From positions 1 to 46,990 of the forward strand of contig JASJBF010000057.1 in assembly GCA_030066685.1 (NCBI GenBank): DNA of 46,990 nt. The letters run 5' to 3'. Of this stretch, positions 9,386 through 17,017 are shown piece by piece. The translations under genes were made by a program, and so were the position numbers. Below the pieces are notes generated by a model. It was not told the DNA's origin. It did no database searches and saw only the letters and a list, made by a program, of their open reading frames with translations. Positions within the stretch are counted from its first letter, which is position 1. Every line of letters starts with the position of its first letter. The DNA is from Kiloniellales bacterium (lineage in GTDB: Bacteria > Pseudomonadota > Alphaproteobacteria > Kiloniellales > JAKSBE01).

Positions 9386-9766
9386 ATGGCACGGAATACG
9401 CTCGGTACGCTTCTCCACACCTGGCTGCGCGGCGAAGAGGTCGGCAAGGACGGGGAAGGGAACCGCTATTTCCGCGAGAAGGGCGGCGGCCGGGTCCATC
9501 CCGACAGCATCCGCAAGGAGCGGCGCTGGGTGCTCTACGACGGCGAGGCCGAGGCCAGCCGGGTGCCGCCGGAATGGCACGCCTGGCTGCATCACACCAC
9601 GGACGAGGTGCCGCCGGCCGGCGGGCCGGCGAAGCGGCCCTGGCAGAAGGACCACCAACCCAACCTGACCGGCACCGACCAGGCCTATCGCCCACCGGGC
9701 CACACGCTGAGCGGGGGCCGCCGGGACCGGGCCACCGGAGACTACGAGCCCTGGCGACCGGAGTGA
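9386..9766 (+). CDS. NDUFA12-family accessory subunit of complex I (B17.2-like)
   Basis: 126 residues. It resembles the mitochondrial complex I accessory subunit NDUFA12/B17.2, which alphaproteobacteria share with mitochondria and which packs on the peripheral arm of NADH:quinone oxidoreductase. Diagnostic stretches are LLHTWLRGEEVGKDGEGNRY, RRWVLYDGEAEASRVPPEW and HAWLHHTTDEVPP, ending in a disordered basic tail GGRRDRATGDYEPWRPE. The start at ATG 9386 fits the family N-terminus and has a modest AAAGGG upstream. The nuo operon itself is not in this window; placement beside mlaD and DUF2155 is a familiar alphaproteobacterial arrangement. Confidence 0.92.
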   Translation: MARNTLGTLLHTWLRGEEVGKDGEGNRYFREKGGGRVHPDSIRKERRWVLYDGEAEASRVPPEWHAWLHHTTDEVPPAGGPAKRPWQKDHQPNLTGTDQAYRPPGHTLSGGRRDRATGDYEPWRPE

Positions 9767-9837
9767 CCGTCGCAACCAGAGGCGTCCCTGCCGACCGGCG
9801 TTAGCCGGACCCACTGACTGGCATCCGGAGTAGAGTC

Positions 9838-10341
9838 ATGCAGAGGAACATCATCGAAACCGTGATGGGCGGCGTCGTGCTGATCGTGGCGGTGTTCTTC
9901 GTGGGTTTCGCCTTCACCAGCGCCGGGGTCAGTCCCGTGACCGGCTACGAGGTCTCGGCCCGCTTCGAGAACGCCTCGGGGCTCTCGCCCGGGACCGATG
10001 TCCGGATGAGCGGGGTCAAGATCGGCACGGTGACGCGCCAGTCGCTCGATCCCGAGACCTTCTCGGCCGTCGTAACCATGACCATCCAGGGCGACCTCGA
10101 GCTGCCGCTGGACACCTCGGCACGGATCATCCCTGACGGTCTGCTGGGCGGCAATTTCGTCGAGCTGGAGCCCGGCGGCGAAATCGAGAGCATCGCGCCC
10201 GGCGGCTCGATCGAGTACACCCAGGGCGCGATCAACATCATCGACCTCGCGACCAGGCTGTTCTTCAGCACGACAGACGGCGGCGAGTCCGGCGATGGCA
10301 GCGCGGCCGGCGGTGCCGGCGAAAGCGGCGGTCAGCAGTGA
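9838..10341 (+). CDS. mlaD: MlaD, substrate-binding component of the Mla phospholipid transport system
   Basis: 167 residues: one N-terminal membrane anchor (about residues 8-28, VMGGVVLIVAVFFVGFAFTS) and a periplasmic MCE domain. The MCE core is visible as YEVSARFENASGLSPGTDVR, MSGVKIGTV and IIPDGLLGGNFVELEPGG. In the Mla system a hexamer of MlaD sits over MlaE and passes phospholipids between MlaC and the inner membrane, keeping the outer membrane asymmetric. The C-terminus is a short Gly/Ser-rich tail. GGAG lies nine bases before ATG 9838. The mlaE, mlaF and mlaC partners are not in the window. The stop overlaps the next start (GTGA). Confidence 0.92.
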   Translation: MQRNIIETVMGGVVLIVAVFFVGFAFTSAGVSPVTGYEVSARFENASGLSPGTDVRMSGVKIGTVTRQSLDPETFSAVVTMTIQGDLELPLDTSARIIPDGLLGGNFVELEPGGEIESIAPGGSIEYTQGAINIIDLATRLFFSTTDGGESGDGSAAGGAGESGGQQ

Positions 10342-11153
10342 GCCCCGCGGCCGGCGATACCTCTTCCGGCCAGCGCTGGGATCCCGAGCGCTACGCCCGC
10401 AACGCGCGCTTCGTGGCCGACCTCGGCGCGCCCTTGGTCGAGCTGCTCGCGCCCCAGCCGGGCGAGGCGATCCTCGATCTCGGCTGCGGCGACGGCGCCC
10501 TGACCGAGGCCCTGATCGCCGCTGGCGCCGTGGTCGTCGGCGTCGACGGCAGTGCCGAGCAGGTCGCCGCGGCGCAGACGCGCGGCATCGACGCCCGTCA
10601 GGCCGACGGCGAAGCGCTGGATTTCGAAGCCGCCTTCGACGCGGTCTTTTCGAACGCGGCCCTGCACTGGATGCGCAGGGCGGATGCGGTCATCGACGGG
10701 GTCTGGCGGGCCCTCAAGCCCGGCGGGCGCTTCGTCGGGGAGATGGGCGGCGCCGGCAACGTCGCCGGGATCACGTCCGCGCTGCTGGTGGCGCTGGACC
10801 GCCGCGGCGTCGACGGCCGGGCGGTCAACCCCTGGTATTTTCCCACCCCCGAGGACTATCGCGGGCGCCTCGAAGCCCGCGGCTTCGAGGTCCGGAGCAT
10901 TGCGCTGATCGACCGGCCGACCCCGCTGCCGGGCCCCATGGCCGAATGGCTGGAGACCTTCGCCGAGACCTTTCTCAAGCTGGTGCCGGCCGCGGCGCGC
11001 GCAGAGCTGGCCGCGGAGGTTTGCGAGGCGCTGCGGCCGACCCTCTGCGACGCCGAAGGGCGCTGGACCGCGGACTACGTCCGCCTGCGCTTCTCGGCCC
11101 GCAAGCCGGTCTTAGCCTCCGGCGGGCTTGCAGATTCGGCGGCTTCTGCCTAA
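10338..11153 (+). CDS. Class I SAM-dependent methyltransferase
   Basis: 271 residues with GTG start overlapping the mlaD stop by four bases, so the two are translationally coupled. Motif I of the Rossmann methyltransferase fold is EAILDLGCGDGALTEAL (residues 44-60); VVVGVDGS supplies the acidic residue that binds the ribose of SAM; AVFSNAALHWM and ALKPGGRFVGEMGG are the post-I motifs. The overall look is that of trans-aconitate or malonyl-ACP (BioC-like) methyltransferases, with HWM typical of that group. Substrate is unknown. The tight coupling to mlaD is suggestive of an envelope or lipid link but proves nothing. Confidence 0.87.
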   Translation: MSPAAGDTSSGQRWDPERYARNARFVADLGAPLVELLAPQPGEAILDLGCGDGALTEALIAAGAVVVGVDGSAEQVAAAQTRGIDARQADGEALDFEAAFDAVFSNAALHWMRRADAVIDGVWRALKPGGRFVGEMGGAGNVAGITSALLVALDRRGVDGRAVNPWYFPTPEDYRGRLEARGFEVRSIALIDRPTPLPGPMAEWLETFAETFLKLVPAAARAELAAEVCEALRPTLCDAEGRWTADYVRLRFSARKPVLASGGLADSAASA

Positions 11154-11201
11154 GTCTCGGCTCAGGCCTCGGAATTCGGGATCAAAAGGAGGATCGCCCC
11201 C

Positions 11202-11468
11202 TTGGCGGCGGAGAAGGATCAAGACTTCGACTTCCCGACCTGGCTCCAGCCAGACGGCGTGCCGGTGTCCTGCATCGAGAAGATCAAGGTGCTGAACGAG
11301 AACCTCGAAGAGCTTCGAGAGATGGCCCAGGACGCCCTGGAGGACGGTATCTTGATCGGCTGCGACGAGGCGCAGATCCGCAACGTCCTCCACCTGCTGG
11401 TCGATTCCCTCGCCAATCCCTACCGCGACAAGGCGCCCGAGGACGACCGGGCCGGAGACGGTGCCTGA
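11202..11468 (+). CDS. Small conserved-looking protein of unknown function (TTG start)
   Basis: 88 residues from a TTG start that is backed by a very strong AAAAGGAGG nine bases upstream; no ATG or GTG in frame gives a comparable signal. The protein is acidic and mainly helical by inspection: FDFPTWLQPDGVPVSCIEKI, then an amphipathic helix IKVLNENLEELREMAQDALE, then GCDEAQIRNVLHLLVDSLAN. There is no signal peptide or membrane segment, and I do not recognise the family. Its stop is one base before the ATG of the DUF2155 gene, so the pair should be co-translated. Confidence 0.7.
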   Translation: MAAEKDQDFDFPTWLQPDGVPVSCIEKIKVLNENLEELREMAQDALEDGILIGCDEAQIRNVLHLLVDSLANPYRDKAPEDDRAGDGA

Positions 11469-11469
11469 G

Positions 11470-11862
11470 ATGCGTCTGGCGCGCCTGATGCTGCCGGTCC
11501 TGCTGGCCGGCCTGGCCGCGCCCGCGGCCGCGGCCGAGATCGCCGTGCTTCAGGGCCTGGACAAGATCACCGCCCGGATCTCGACCTTCGAGGCGCCGAT
11601 CGACCAGATCGTCCGCTTCGGTACCTTCGAGATCATTGCCCGGACCTGCCACAAGACGCCGCCTGAGGAGCCGCCGGAGCGCGCGGCCTTCCTGGAGATC
11701 ACCGAGGTCCGTCCGGATTCCCCCTCGGCGCCGATCTTCACGGGCTGGATGTTCGCCTCCTCGCCGGCGCTCTCGGCCGTCGAGCACCCGGTCTACGACG
11801 TCTGGGTGATCGACTGCAAGAGCACGTCCAGCTCGGCGGCATCGAGTACCACCGGGAACTGA
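11470..11862 (+). CDS. DUF2155 family secreted protein
   Basis: 130 residues with a clear signal peptide ([20 protein letters not shown], cleavage probably AAA-AE), so periplasmic. The mature part [40 protein letters not shown] and [27 protein letters not shown] matches the alphaproteobacterial DUF2155 family, whose role is not established. The Cys in ARTC and the Cys in VIDC could form a disulfide. A GTG three codons upstream is possible but sits too close to the GGAG; ATG 11470 is better placed. The last 70 bases overlap, on the opposite strand, the 3' end of aat, encoding a Ser/Thr-rich tail beyond the conserved core. Confidence 0.87.
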   Translation: MRLARLMLPVLLAGLAAPAAAAEIAVLQGLDKITARISTFEAPIDQIVRFGTFEIIARTCHKTPPEEPPERAAFLEITEVRPDSPSAPIFTGWMFASSPALSAVEHPVYDVWVIDCKSTSSSAASSTTGN

Positions 11863-12440
11863 GCGGTGACCGAGAGCGCCTGAGCCAGGCGCATCTTGTA
11901 CTCCTCGCGGGGCAGCTCGACGGCCCCGAACTGCCGCAAGTGCGGCGTCGTGAACTGGGTGTCGAGCAGGCTGTAGCCGCCCTTGATCAGGCGCAGGACC
12001 AAGTGCACCAAGGCAACCTTGCTCGCTTCGGATTCCCGGCTGAACATGCTCTCCCCGAAGAAGGCCGCGCCCAAGGACACGCCGTAGAGCCCGCCGACCA
12101 GCTGGCCGTCCCGCCAGCATTCGATCGAATGGGCGAATCCCATGTGGTGCAGTTCGGTGTAGAGCCCCTCGATCGTCCGATTGATCCAGGTGTCCGGGCG
12201 GTTGAGCCCGGGCTCGGCGCAGCCCGCGATCACCTCGTCGAAGGCAGAGTTGCAGCGCACGTCGAAGTCCTGGCGCCGCACCCGGCGTTTCAGCCGCCGC
12301 GGGATGTGGAACTTCTCGAGAGGCAGGACGCCTCGGTTGTCGGGATCGATCCAGTGGACCACGGGGTCGTCGCGACTCTCCGCCATGGGGAAGATCCCGA
12401 TGGCGTAAGCCCGCAGCAGGAGCTCAGGATTGAGCTTCAT
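11793..12440 (-). CDS. aat: Leucyl/phenylalanyl-tRNA--protein transferase
   Basis: 215 residues. The enzyme adds Leu or Phe from aminoacyl-tRNA to proteins with N-terminal Arg or Lys, marking them for ClpS/ClpAP degradation (bacterial N-end rule). Family signatures: [15 protein letters not shown] near the start, [44 protein letters not shown] and FFGESMFS, then [18 protein letters not shown] 12440 is chosen because [12 protein letters not shown] is the usual N-terminus; an AAGGAGG lies upstream at a longish 14-base spacing. It is 20 bases downstream of accC on the same strand and convergent with DUF2155. Confidence 0.95.
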   Translation of the reverse strand: MKLNPELLLRAYAIGIFPMAESRDDPVVHWIDPDNRGVLPLEKFHIPRRLKRRVRRQDFDVRCNSAFDEVIAGCAEPGLNRPDTWINRTIEGLYTELHHMGFAHSIECWRDGQLVGGLYGVSLGAAFFGESMFSRESEASKVALVHLVLRLIKGGYSLLDTQFTTPHLRQFGAVELPREEYKMRLAQALSVTAQFPVVLDAAELDVLLQSITQTS

Positions 12441-12460
12441 CCGCCGGTTACCATCCTCCT

Positions 12461-13810
12461 TCAGGCCTCGGGCGTCTGCTCGACGAACCTCTCTAGCCAA
12501 TGGATATCATAGTCGCCGTTGATGAAATCGTTAGCCCCGATCAATTCGTGGTGTAGAGCAATCGTGGTCTTGACCCCGTCGACGACGTATTCCTCCAGCG
12601 CCCGCCGCAGCCGCATCAGGCATTCGTTGCGGTTGCTTCCGTGCACGATCAGCTTGGCGATCAGACTATCGTAATAGGGCGGAATCCGGTAGCCGCCGTA
12701 CATCGCAGAGTCGACGCGCACGCCCAGGCCGCCGGGAACGTGGTGGCTGGTGATGGTCCCGGGGCTGGGCACGAAGGTCTTCGGATCCTCGGCGTTGATC
12801 CGGCATTCGATGGCGTGGCCCGAGAACACGACGTCCTCCTGGGTCAGGGCGAGGGGCGATCCGGCCGCGATCCGGATCTGCTCGCGTACAATGTCGATCC
12901 CGGTGATCGCCTCCGAGATCGGATGCTCGACCTGCAGGCGTGTGTTCATCTCGATGAAGAAGAACTCGCCGTTCTCGTAGAGGAACTCCAGGGTGCCGGC
13001 GCTGCGGTAGCCGAACTTCTTCATCGCGTCGGTGGCGACCTTGCCGATGCCCTCGCGCGCGCTTTCGTTGAGGGCCGGCGAGGGCGCCTCCTCCAGCAGC
13101 TTCTGGTGGCGCCGCTGCAGCGAGCAGTCGCGCTCGCCCAGGTGGATGGCGTTGCCTTGGCCGTCGGCCAGGATCTGGATCTCGATGTGCCGCGGCCCGC
13201 CCAGGTAGCGCTCGAGGTAGACGGCATCGTTGCCGAAGGCGGCCTTGGCCTCGCTGCGCGCCATGCCCAGGGCCTGGATCAGCCCGTCGCGGTCCTCGGC
13301 AACCTTCATGCCGCGCCCGCCGCCGCCGGCCGCCGCCTTGACCAGGATCGGGAAGCCGACGTCATCGGCCACCCGCAGCGCCTCCTCGTCCTCGGTGATC
13401 GCGCCGTCGGAGCCGGGAACGACCGGGATTCCGAGGGAAACCGCCGCTTCCTTGGCCGCGACCTTGTCGCCCATCAGCTGGATGTGCTCGGGCGAGGGGC
13501 CGATGAAGACGAAGCCGTGCTCCTCGACCATGGCCGCGAAGTCGGCGTTCTCGGAGAGGAAGCCGACCCCGGGATGAATCGCGTCGACCCCGGTGATGAT
13601 CGCGGCCGAGAGGATCGCCGGGATGTTCAGATAACTGTCCCGACCCGGCGGCGGCCCGATGCAGACGCTCTCGTCGGCCAGGCGGACGTGCATGGCGTCG
13701 GCGTCCGCGGTTGAGTGGACGGCGACGGTCTGGATGCCCATCTCGCGGCAGGCGCGATGGATCCTCAGCGCGATCTCGCCGCGGTTGGCGATCAGGACCT
13801 TTTCGAACAT
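12461..13810 (-). CDS. accC: Acetyl-CoA carboxylase, biotin carboxylase subunit
   Basis: 449 residues, the normal length for AccC. It carboxylates the biotin on AccB with ATP and bicarbonate, the first step of fatty-acid synthesis. Domains in order: biotin carboxylase N domain ([20 protein letters not shown]), ATP-grasp with glycine-rich lid [13 protein letters not shown] near residue 160, [19 protein letters not shown] near 285 with the catalytic Glu/Arg region, and the C-terminal cap [17 protein letters not shown]. It follows accB by 21 bases in one minus-strand operon with aroQ upstream and aat downstream. Confidence 0.97.
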   Translation of the reverse strand: MFEKVLIANRGEIALRIHRACREMGIQTVAVHSTADADAMHVRLADESVCIGPPPGRDSYLNIPAILSAAIITGVDAIHPGVGFLSENADFAAMVEEHGFVFIGPSPEHIQLMGDKVAAKEAAVSLGIPVVPGSDGAITEDEEALRVADDVGFPILVKAAAGGGGRGMKVAEDRDGLIQALGMARSEAKAAFGNDAVYLERYLGGPRHIEIQILADGQGNAIHLGERDCSLQRRHQKLLEEAPSPALNESAREGIGKVATDAMKKFGYRSAGTLEFLYENGEFFFIEMNTRLQVEHPISEAITGIDIVREQIRIAAGSPLALTQEDVVFSGHAIECRINAEDPKTFVPSPGTITSHHVPGGLGVRVDSAMYGGYRIPPYYDSLIAKLIVHGSNRNECLMRLRRALEEYVVDGVKTTIALHHELIGANDFINGDYDIHWLERFVEQTPEA

Positions 13811-13831
13811 CGCTCCGGCGGCCCCCGCGCG

Positions 13832-14284
13832 CTACTCGATGACCATCAGGGGCTCGCCGAACTCGACCGGCTGGCCATCCTGAACCAGGATCGCCTTGAC
13901 CGTGCCCGCGCGGGGACTGGGGATCTGGTTCATCACCTTCATGGCCTCGATGATCAACAGGGTCTGGCCCTCGCTGACCTGGTCGCCGACCTTGACGAAG
14001 GCGGGCTTTCCGGGCTCCTCGGCGACGTAAGCCGTGCCGACCATGGGCGAGGTGACCGCGCCCGCCGGGACCGCTTCCGCGGCGCCCTCGGCTGCCGGCG
14101 CCGCCGCGACGGCAGGCGCCGGCGCTGCGACCGCGCCGGGCGCGATCATCGCGGCCGCGCCGCCCTTGGCGATGCGTATTCGGCGGCCTTCGGCCTCGTA
14201 TTCGATCTCGGTCAGCCCGGTCTCGGTCAGGAGATCGGCCAGCTTGCGCACCAGCTTCTCGTCGATGGATAGCTTGTCAGCCAT
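13832..14284 (-). CDS. accB: Biotin carboxyl carrier protein of acetyl-CoA carboxylase
   Basis: 150 residues. An N-terminal helical domain ([20 protein letters not shown]) is joined by an Ala/Pro-rich linker (about residues 47-75) to the biotinyl domain. The biotin-accepting lysine is K116 in EAMKVMNQI; the family thumb-like segment and the final [14 protein letters not shown] are present. The AroQ stop and the AccB start share one base (TGATG), showing translational coupling, and accC follows. The protein hands carboxyl groups from AccC to AccAD. Confidence 0.96.
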   Translation of the reverse strand: MADKLSIDEKLVRKLADLLTETGLTEIEYEAEGRRIRIAKGGAAAMIAPGAVAAPAPAVAAAPAAEGAAEAVPAGAVTSPMVGTAYVAEEPGKPAFVKVGDQVSEGQTLLIIEAMKVMNQIPSPRAGTVKAILVQDGQPVEFGEPLMVIE

Positions 14285-14742
14285 CAAACCTCTTCCTCGG
14301 TTTTCAAGAGGCGGGCCATGGCGTCCAGGGCCAGCAGATAGCTCTGGGGGCCAAAGCCACAGATCGTGCCGGTCGCCGCCAGGGAGATGTAGGAGTGGTG
14401 GCGGAACGACTCGCGCCGATAGATGTTCGAAAGGTGGACCTCGATCGTCGGCAGAGCCACGGCCTGAAGGGCGTCCAGCAGCGCGATCGAGGTGTGGGTC
14501 AGGGCGCCGGCATTGAGGACGAGGCCCTGGTGGCTGCCGCGCGCCTCCTGCACCCAAGTCACCAGGTCGCCTTCCGCGTTGGACTGGCGGCAGTCCACGG
14601 CGAGCCCGCGTTCCCGGCCCCGTGCCAGACAGGCGGCCTCGATCTCCGCCAGGGTGATCCGGCCGTAGACCTCCGGTTCACGGGTTCCGAGCAAGTTGAG
14701 GTTGGGACCGTTAAGGACCAGAATTGCCGGGGCTTTTGCCAC
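14284..14742 (-). CDS. aroQ: Type II 3-dehydroquinate dehydratase
   Basis: 152 residues, normal for the type II dodecameric enzyme that dehydrates 3-dehydroquinate in the shikimate pathway. The N-terminus [20 protein letters not shown] contains the catalytic tyrosine (Y26) and flexible-loop arginine (R21); the general acid histidine is H103 in [20 protein letters not shown]. The gene heads the aroQ-accB-accC-aat set, a linkage frequent in proteobacteria. Its 83-bp upstream gap to the DsbA-like gene carries no obvious terminator. Confidence 0.96.
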   Translation of the reverse strand: MAKAPAILVLNGPNLNLLGTREPEVYGRITLAEIEAACLARGRERGLAVDCRQSNAEGDLVTWVQEARGSHQGLVLNAGALTHTSIALLDALQAVALPTIEVHLSNIYRRESFRHHSYISLAATGTICGFGPQSYLLALDAMARLLKTEEEV

Positions 14743-14825
14743 CCCTTCCTCCGCGGGCGTGTGACGTCGGCCACAGCGTTATCATAGGCGCCCGAGCCGG
14801 TGCAATCTGCTCTTGGTGTCCGGTC

Positions 14826-15584
14826 TCAGCCGGTCTTGGCGCGTTCGCGCCGGACCAGCTCCATCAGCTGCCGCATGGGCACGGCGCCGGGGACGATTTC
14901 CTCGCCGACGACGAAGGCCGGGGTGCCGTTGATCTGGAGCGCCTGCCCCAATCTGTGGTTGTCCCGGATCTGCTGCTCGACGCCTTCAGAGACCATATCC
15001 TTGCGCAGTCGCTCGACGTCGAGGCCGAGATCGCTGGCAACGGCCAGGACCCTCGCTTCGTCCAGCTGGCCCGGCATGGTCATCAGCGCGAGGTGGAAGT
15101 CGCGGTAGCGGTCCTGCTCGGCAGCGGCCAGCGCCGCCCGCGCCGCCACCACGGACTCCGGCCCGAGGATGGGGAACTCCTTGAAGACCAGGCGGATGCT
15201 GCCGTCCTTCTCGACCGCGTCCATGAGGTCGGCGGTGACCTTGCGGCAGTAAGGGCAGCGATAGTCGAAGAACTCGACCAGGGTAATGTCGCCGTCAGGA
15301 TTGCCGAGGACGGGACTGTTCGGATCGCGCCCCAGGGTATCCAGGTTCGCTAAGATGGCATTGCGCTGGGCTTCGATCTTCGCGAGGCGCTGCTTCTCCT
15401 CCAGCCGCTGCATGCTCTCCAGCAGAATCTCGGGATGCTCGAGCAGGTAGTCGCGGACGATCTCCTCGATGGCCCGGGTCTCGGTTTCGCTGAAGCTGGC
15501 TTCGGGCGCGGCCGGCTCCTCGGCCGCGGCAGTGACGGCGCCGGCCAGAAGAGCCGCGGCCGTGATACTGACGAAAACCCTCAT
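14826..15584 (-). CDS. Periplasmic DsbA-family thiol:disulfide interchange protein
   Basis: 252 residues. A signal peptide (MRVFVSITAAALLAGAVTAA, then AE) is followed by a helical N-terminal extension (about residues 30-80, EIVRDYLLEHPEILLESMQR) and a thioredoxin fold. The active site is C110-P-Y-C113 in FFDYRCPYCRKV; the cis-Pro loop is NGTPAFVVG. The extension and CPYC resemble the Com1/BdbD/ScsC-like DsbA group, in which the extension can mediate oligomerisation. Whether it oxidises or isomerises disulfides cannot be decided here. ATG 15584 is preferred over open codons upstream because it begins the signal peptide. Confidence 0.9.
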   Translation of the reverse strand: MRVFVSITAAALLAGAVTAAAEEPAAPEASFSETETRAIEEIVRDYLLEHPEILLESMQRLEEKQRLAKIEAQRNAILANLDTLGRDPNSPVLGNPDGDITLVEFFDYRCPYCRKVTADLMDAVEKDGSIRLVFKEFPILGPESVVAARAALAAAEQDRYRDFHLALMTMPGQLDEARVLAVASDLGLDVERLRKDMVSEGVEQQIRDNHRLGQALQINGTPAFVVGEEIVPGAVPMRQLMELVRRERAKTG

Positions 15585-15667
15585 GGTCTGGCCCTCTGCT
15601 CGGTTGTCCCGGCGTCCTTGGCAGTCGTACATACAGGTCCGCGCCCGAAGCGGCAAACCCGGCTCCG

Positions 15668-17017
15668 TCAGCTGCGCTTGCGCAGGCGGTCGGCCAGTCC
15701 GTCGATGTCCTGCGCCCTGAGCCATCCGGGAGAATACTCCGGCAGGAGCTTCAAGGCGCGCTGGGCGAAACCCTTGGCCTCCCTGGGGTTATTCATTGCC
15801 AGGGCGGCCTCCGCCTTCGACAGGGTCGACATGCCCTGGTCGCCCATGCGGCCCTGGACGCTGGCCAGGAGGCGCCAGCCTGTCACGTTACGGGGCTCGC
15901 GCTGGGTAACGTACTGCAGGTGTCCCAGGGCTTCCTTGTTCAGGTTCGGCTGGTTGAGCTCGATCTGGACGTGCGCCAGGGCGCGACGGATCAGCGGCGC
16001 GTCGGGAAGGATCTGGACCGCCTTCTGGTATTCCGGCCTGGCGTCGGCAAGCCGGCCGCTGTGGAAGAAAATGTCGCCCTTGAGCTCGTGGAAATAGGGG
16101 TCGCCCGGGTAGTCCTCGATCAGGCTGTCCGCCTCCGCCAGCGCCTCTGGCATTTGGCCGCGCTCCAAATAAGCGATCGACCGGGCGTAGCGGGCCGGCA
16201 AGGAATCGTCGTTGTCGCTGAACCTCCTGAGCGCCTTAATCGGGGTCAGATAGCCGAGAAGCTTCGCGCGCATGCGCTCATGCATCGCGACCAGCTCCGG
16301 CGGCGCGGGCTCGTCGGCAAAGCGCGACTCTTGCACCGCCGCCCGCAGCGAGGCGATACGGTCCTGAGTCAGAGGGTGGGTGCGAAGATAGGGATCTTGC
16401 CGGCTCGACAGCAGGGCCTCCTGATCGCCGAGGATCTCGAAGAACTCCAAGAGGCCGCGCGGCGAGTATCCGGAGGACTCCAGCAGCTTGATCGCGGCTT
16501 GGTCGGCGGAGGCCTCCTGTCCCCGGGTGTAGGCCAGCAGGCTGGCGACCGCGGCGCCCTGGCCGCCGCTGATGATCGCCGCGCCGGCATCGCCGCGCCC
16601 GGTCGCGATCGCCGTGCCAATGCCCAGGACGTAGGACGCGATCAGGGCGGCCGTGGTCTTCTGGACCTCGTCGCCCCGCGTTACGATATGACCGCCCGTG
16701 ATGTGGCCCGTTTCGTGGGCGATCACCCCCATCACCTGAAGGGGCGTCTCGGCGCGCAAGAGCAGGCCGGTATGGAGGAACATATTCTGACCGCCGGCGA
16801 CGAAAGCGTTGAGCCTGGGGTCGTCTATCAGGTAAACGTCGACAGCCTGCGGGTTCAGCCCGGCAGCCAGGAAAATCGGGGTTGAATAGGCGCGGACGGT
16901 GTTCTCGATCTCCGTGTCCCGTATGAAGCGAAGACCCTTCGCCTCGACGACCGCAGGCGCCATGACGGCAGCCAGGACGAGAAGGACACAGAGTTTGGCA
17001 ATGGGTCGAATGATCAA
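15668..17017 (-). CDS. M48 family metalloprotease with TPR repeats (BepA-like)
   Basis: 449 residues from a TTG start. A signal peptide (LCVLLVLAAVMAPAVVEA, residues 9-26) exports the protein to the periplasm. The zinc site is HETGH at 101-105, with the third ligand Glu168 in TRGQEASADQ. The C-terminal half (about 265-440) is a series of TPR helices, including ALAEADSLIEDYPGDPYFHE and ALAHVQIELNQPNLNKEALG. This is the architecture of E. coli BepA, which degrades or assists misassembled outer-membrane proteins such as LptD. No ATG lies early enough to preserve the signal peptide. The start overlaps head-to-head the likely start of the GGT-like gene. Confidence 0.9.
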   Translation of the reverse strand: MIIRPIAKLCVLLVLAAVMAPAVVEAKGLRFIRDTEIENTVRAYSTPIFLAAGLNPQAVDVYLIDDPRLNAFVAGGQNMFLHTGLLLRAETPLQVMGVIAHETGHITGGHIVTRGDEVQKTTAALIASYVLGIGTAIATGRGDAGAAIISGGQGAAVASLLAYTRGQEASADQAAIKLLESSGYSPRGLLEFFEILGDQEALLSSRQDPYLRTHPLTQDRIASLRAAVQESRFADEPAPPELVAMHERMRAKLLGYLTPIKALRRFSDNDDSLPARYARSIAYLERGQMPEALAEADSLIEDYPGDPYFHELKGDIFFHSGRLADARPEYQKAVQILPDAPLIRRALAHVQIELNQPNLNKEALGHLQYVTQREPRNVTGWRLLASVQGRMGDQGMSTLSKAEAALAMNNPREAKGFAQRALKLLPEYSPGWLRAQDIDGLADRLRKRS

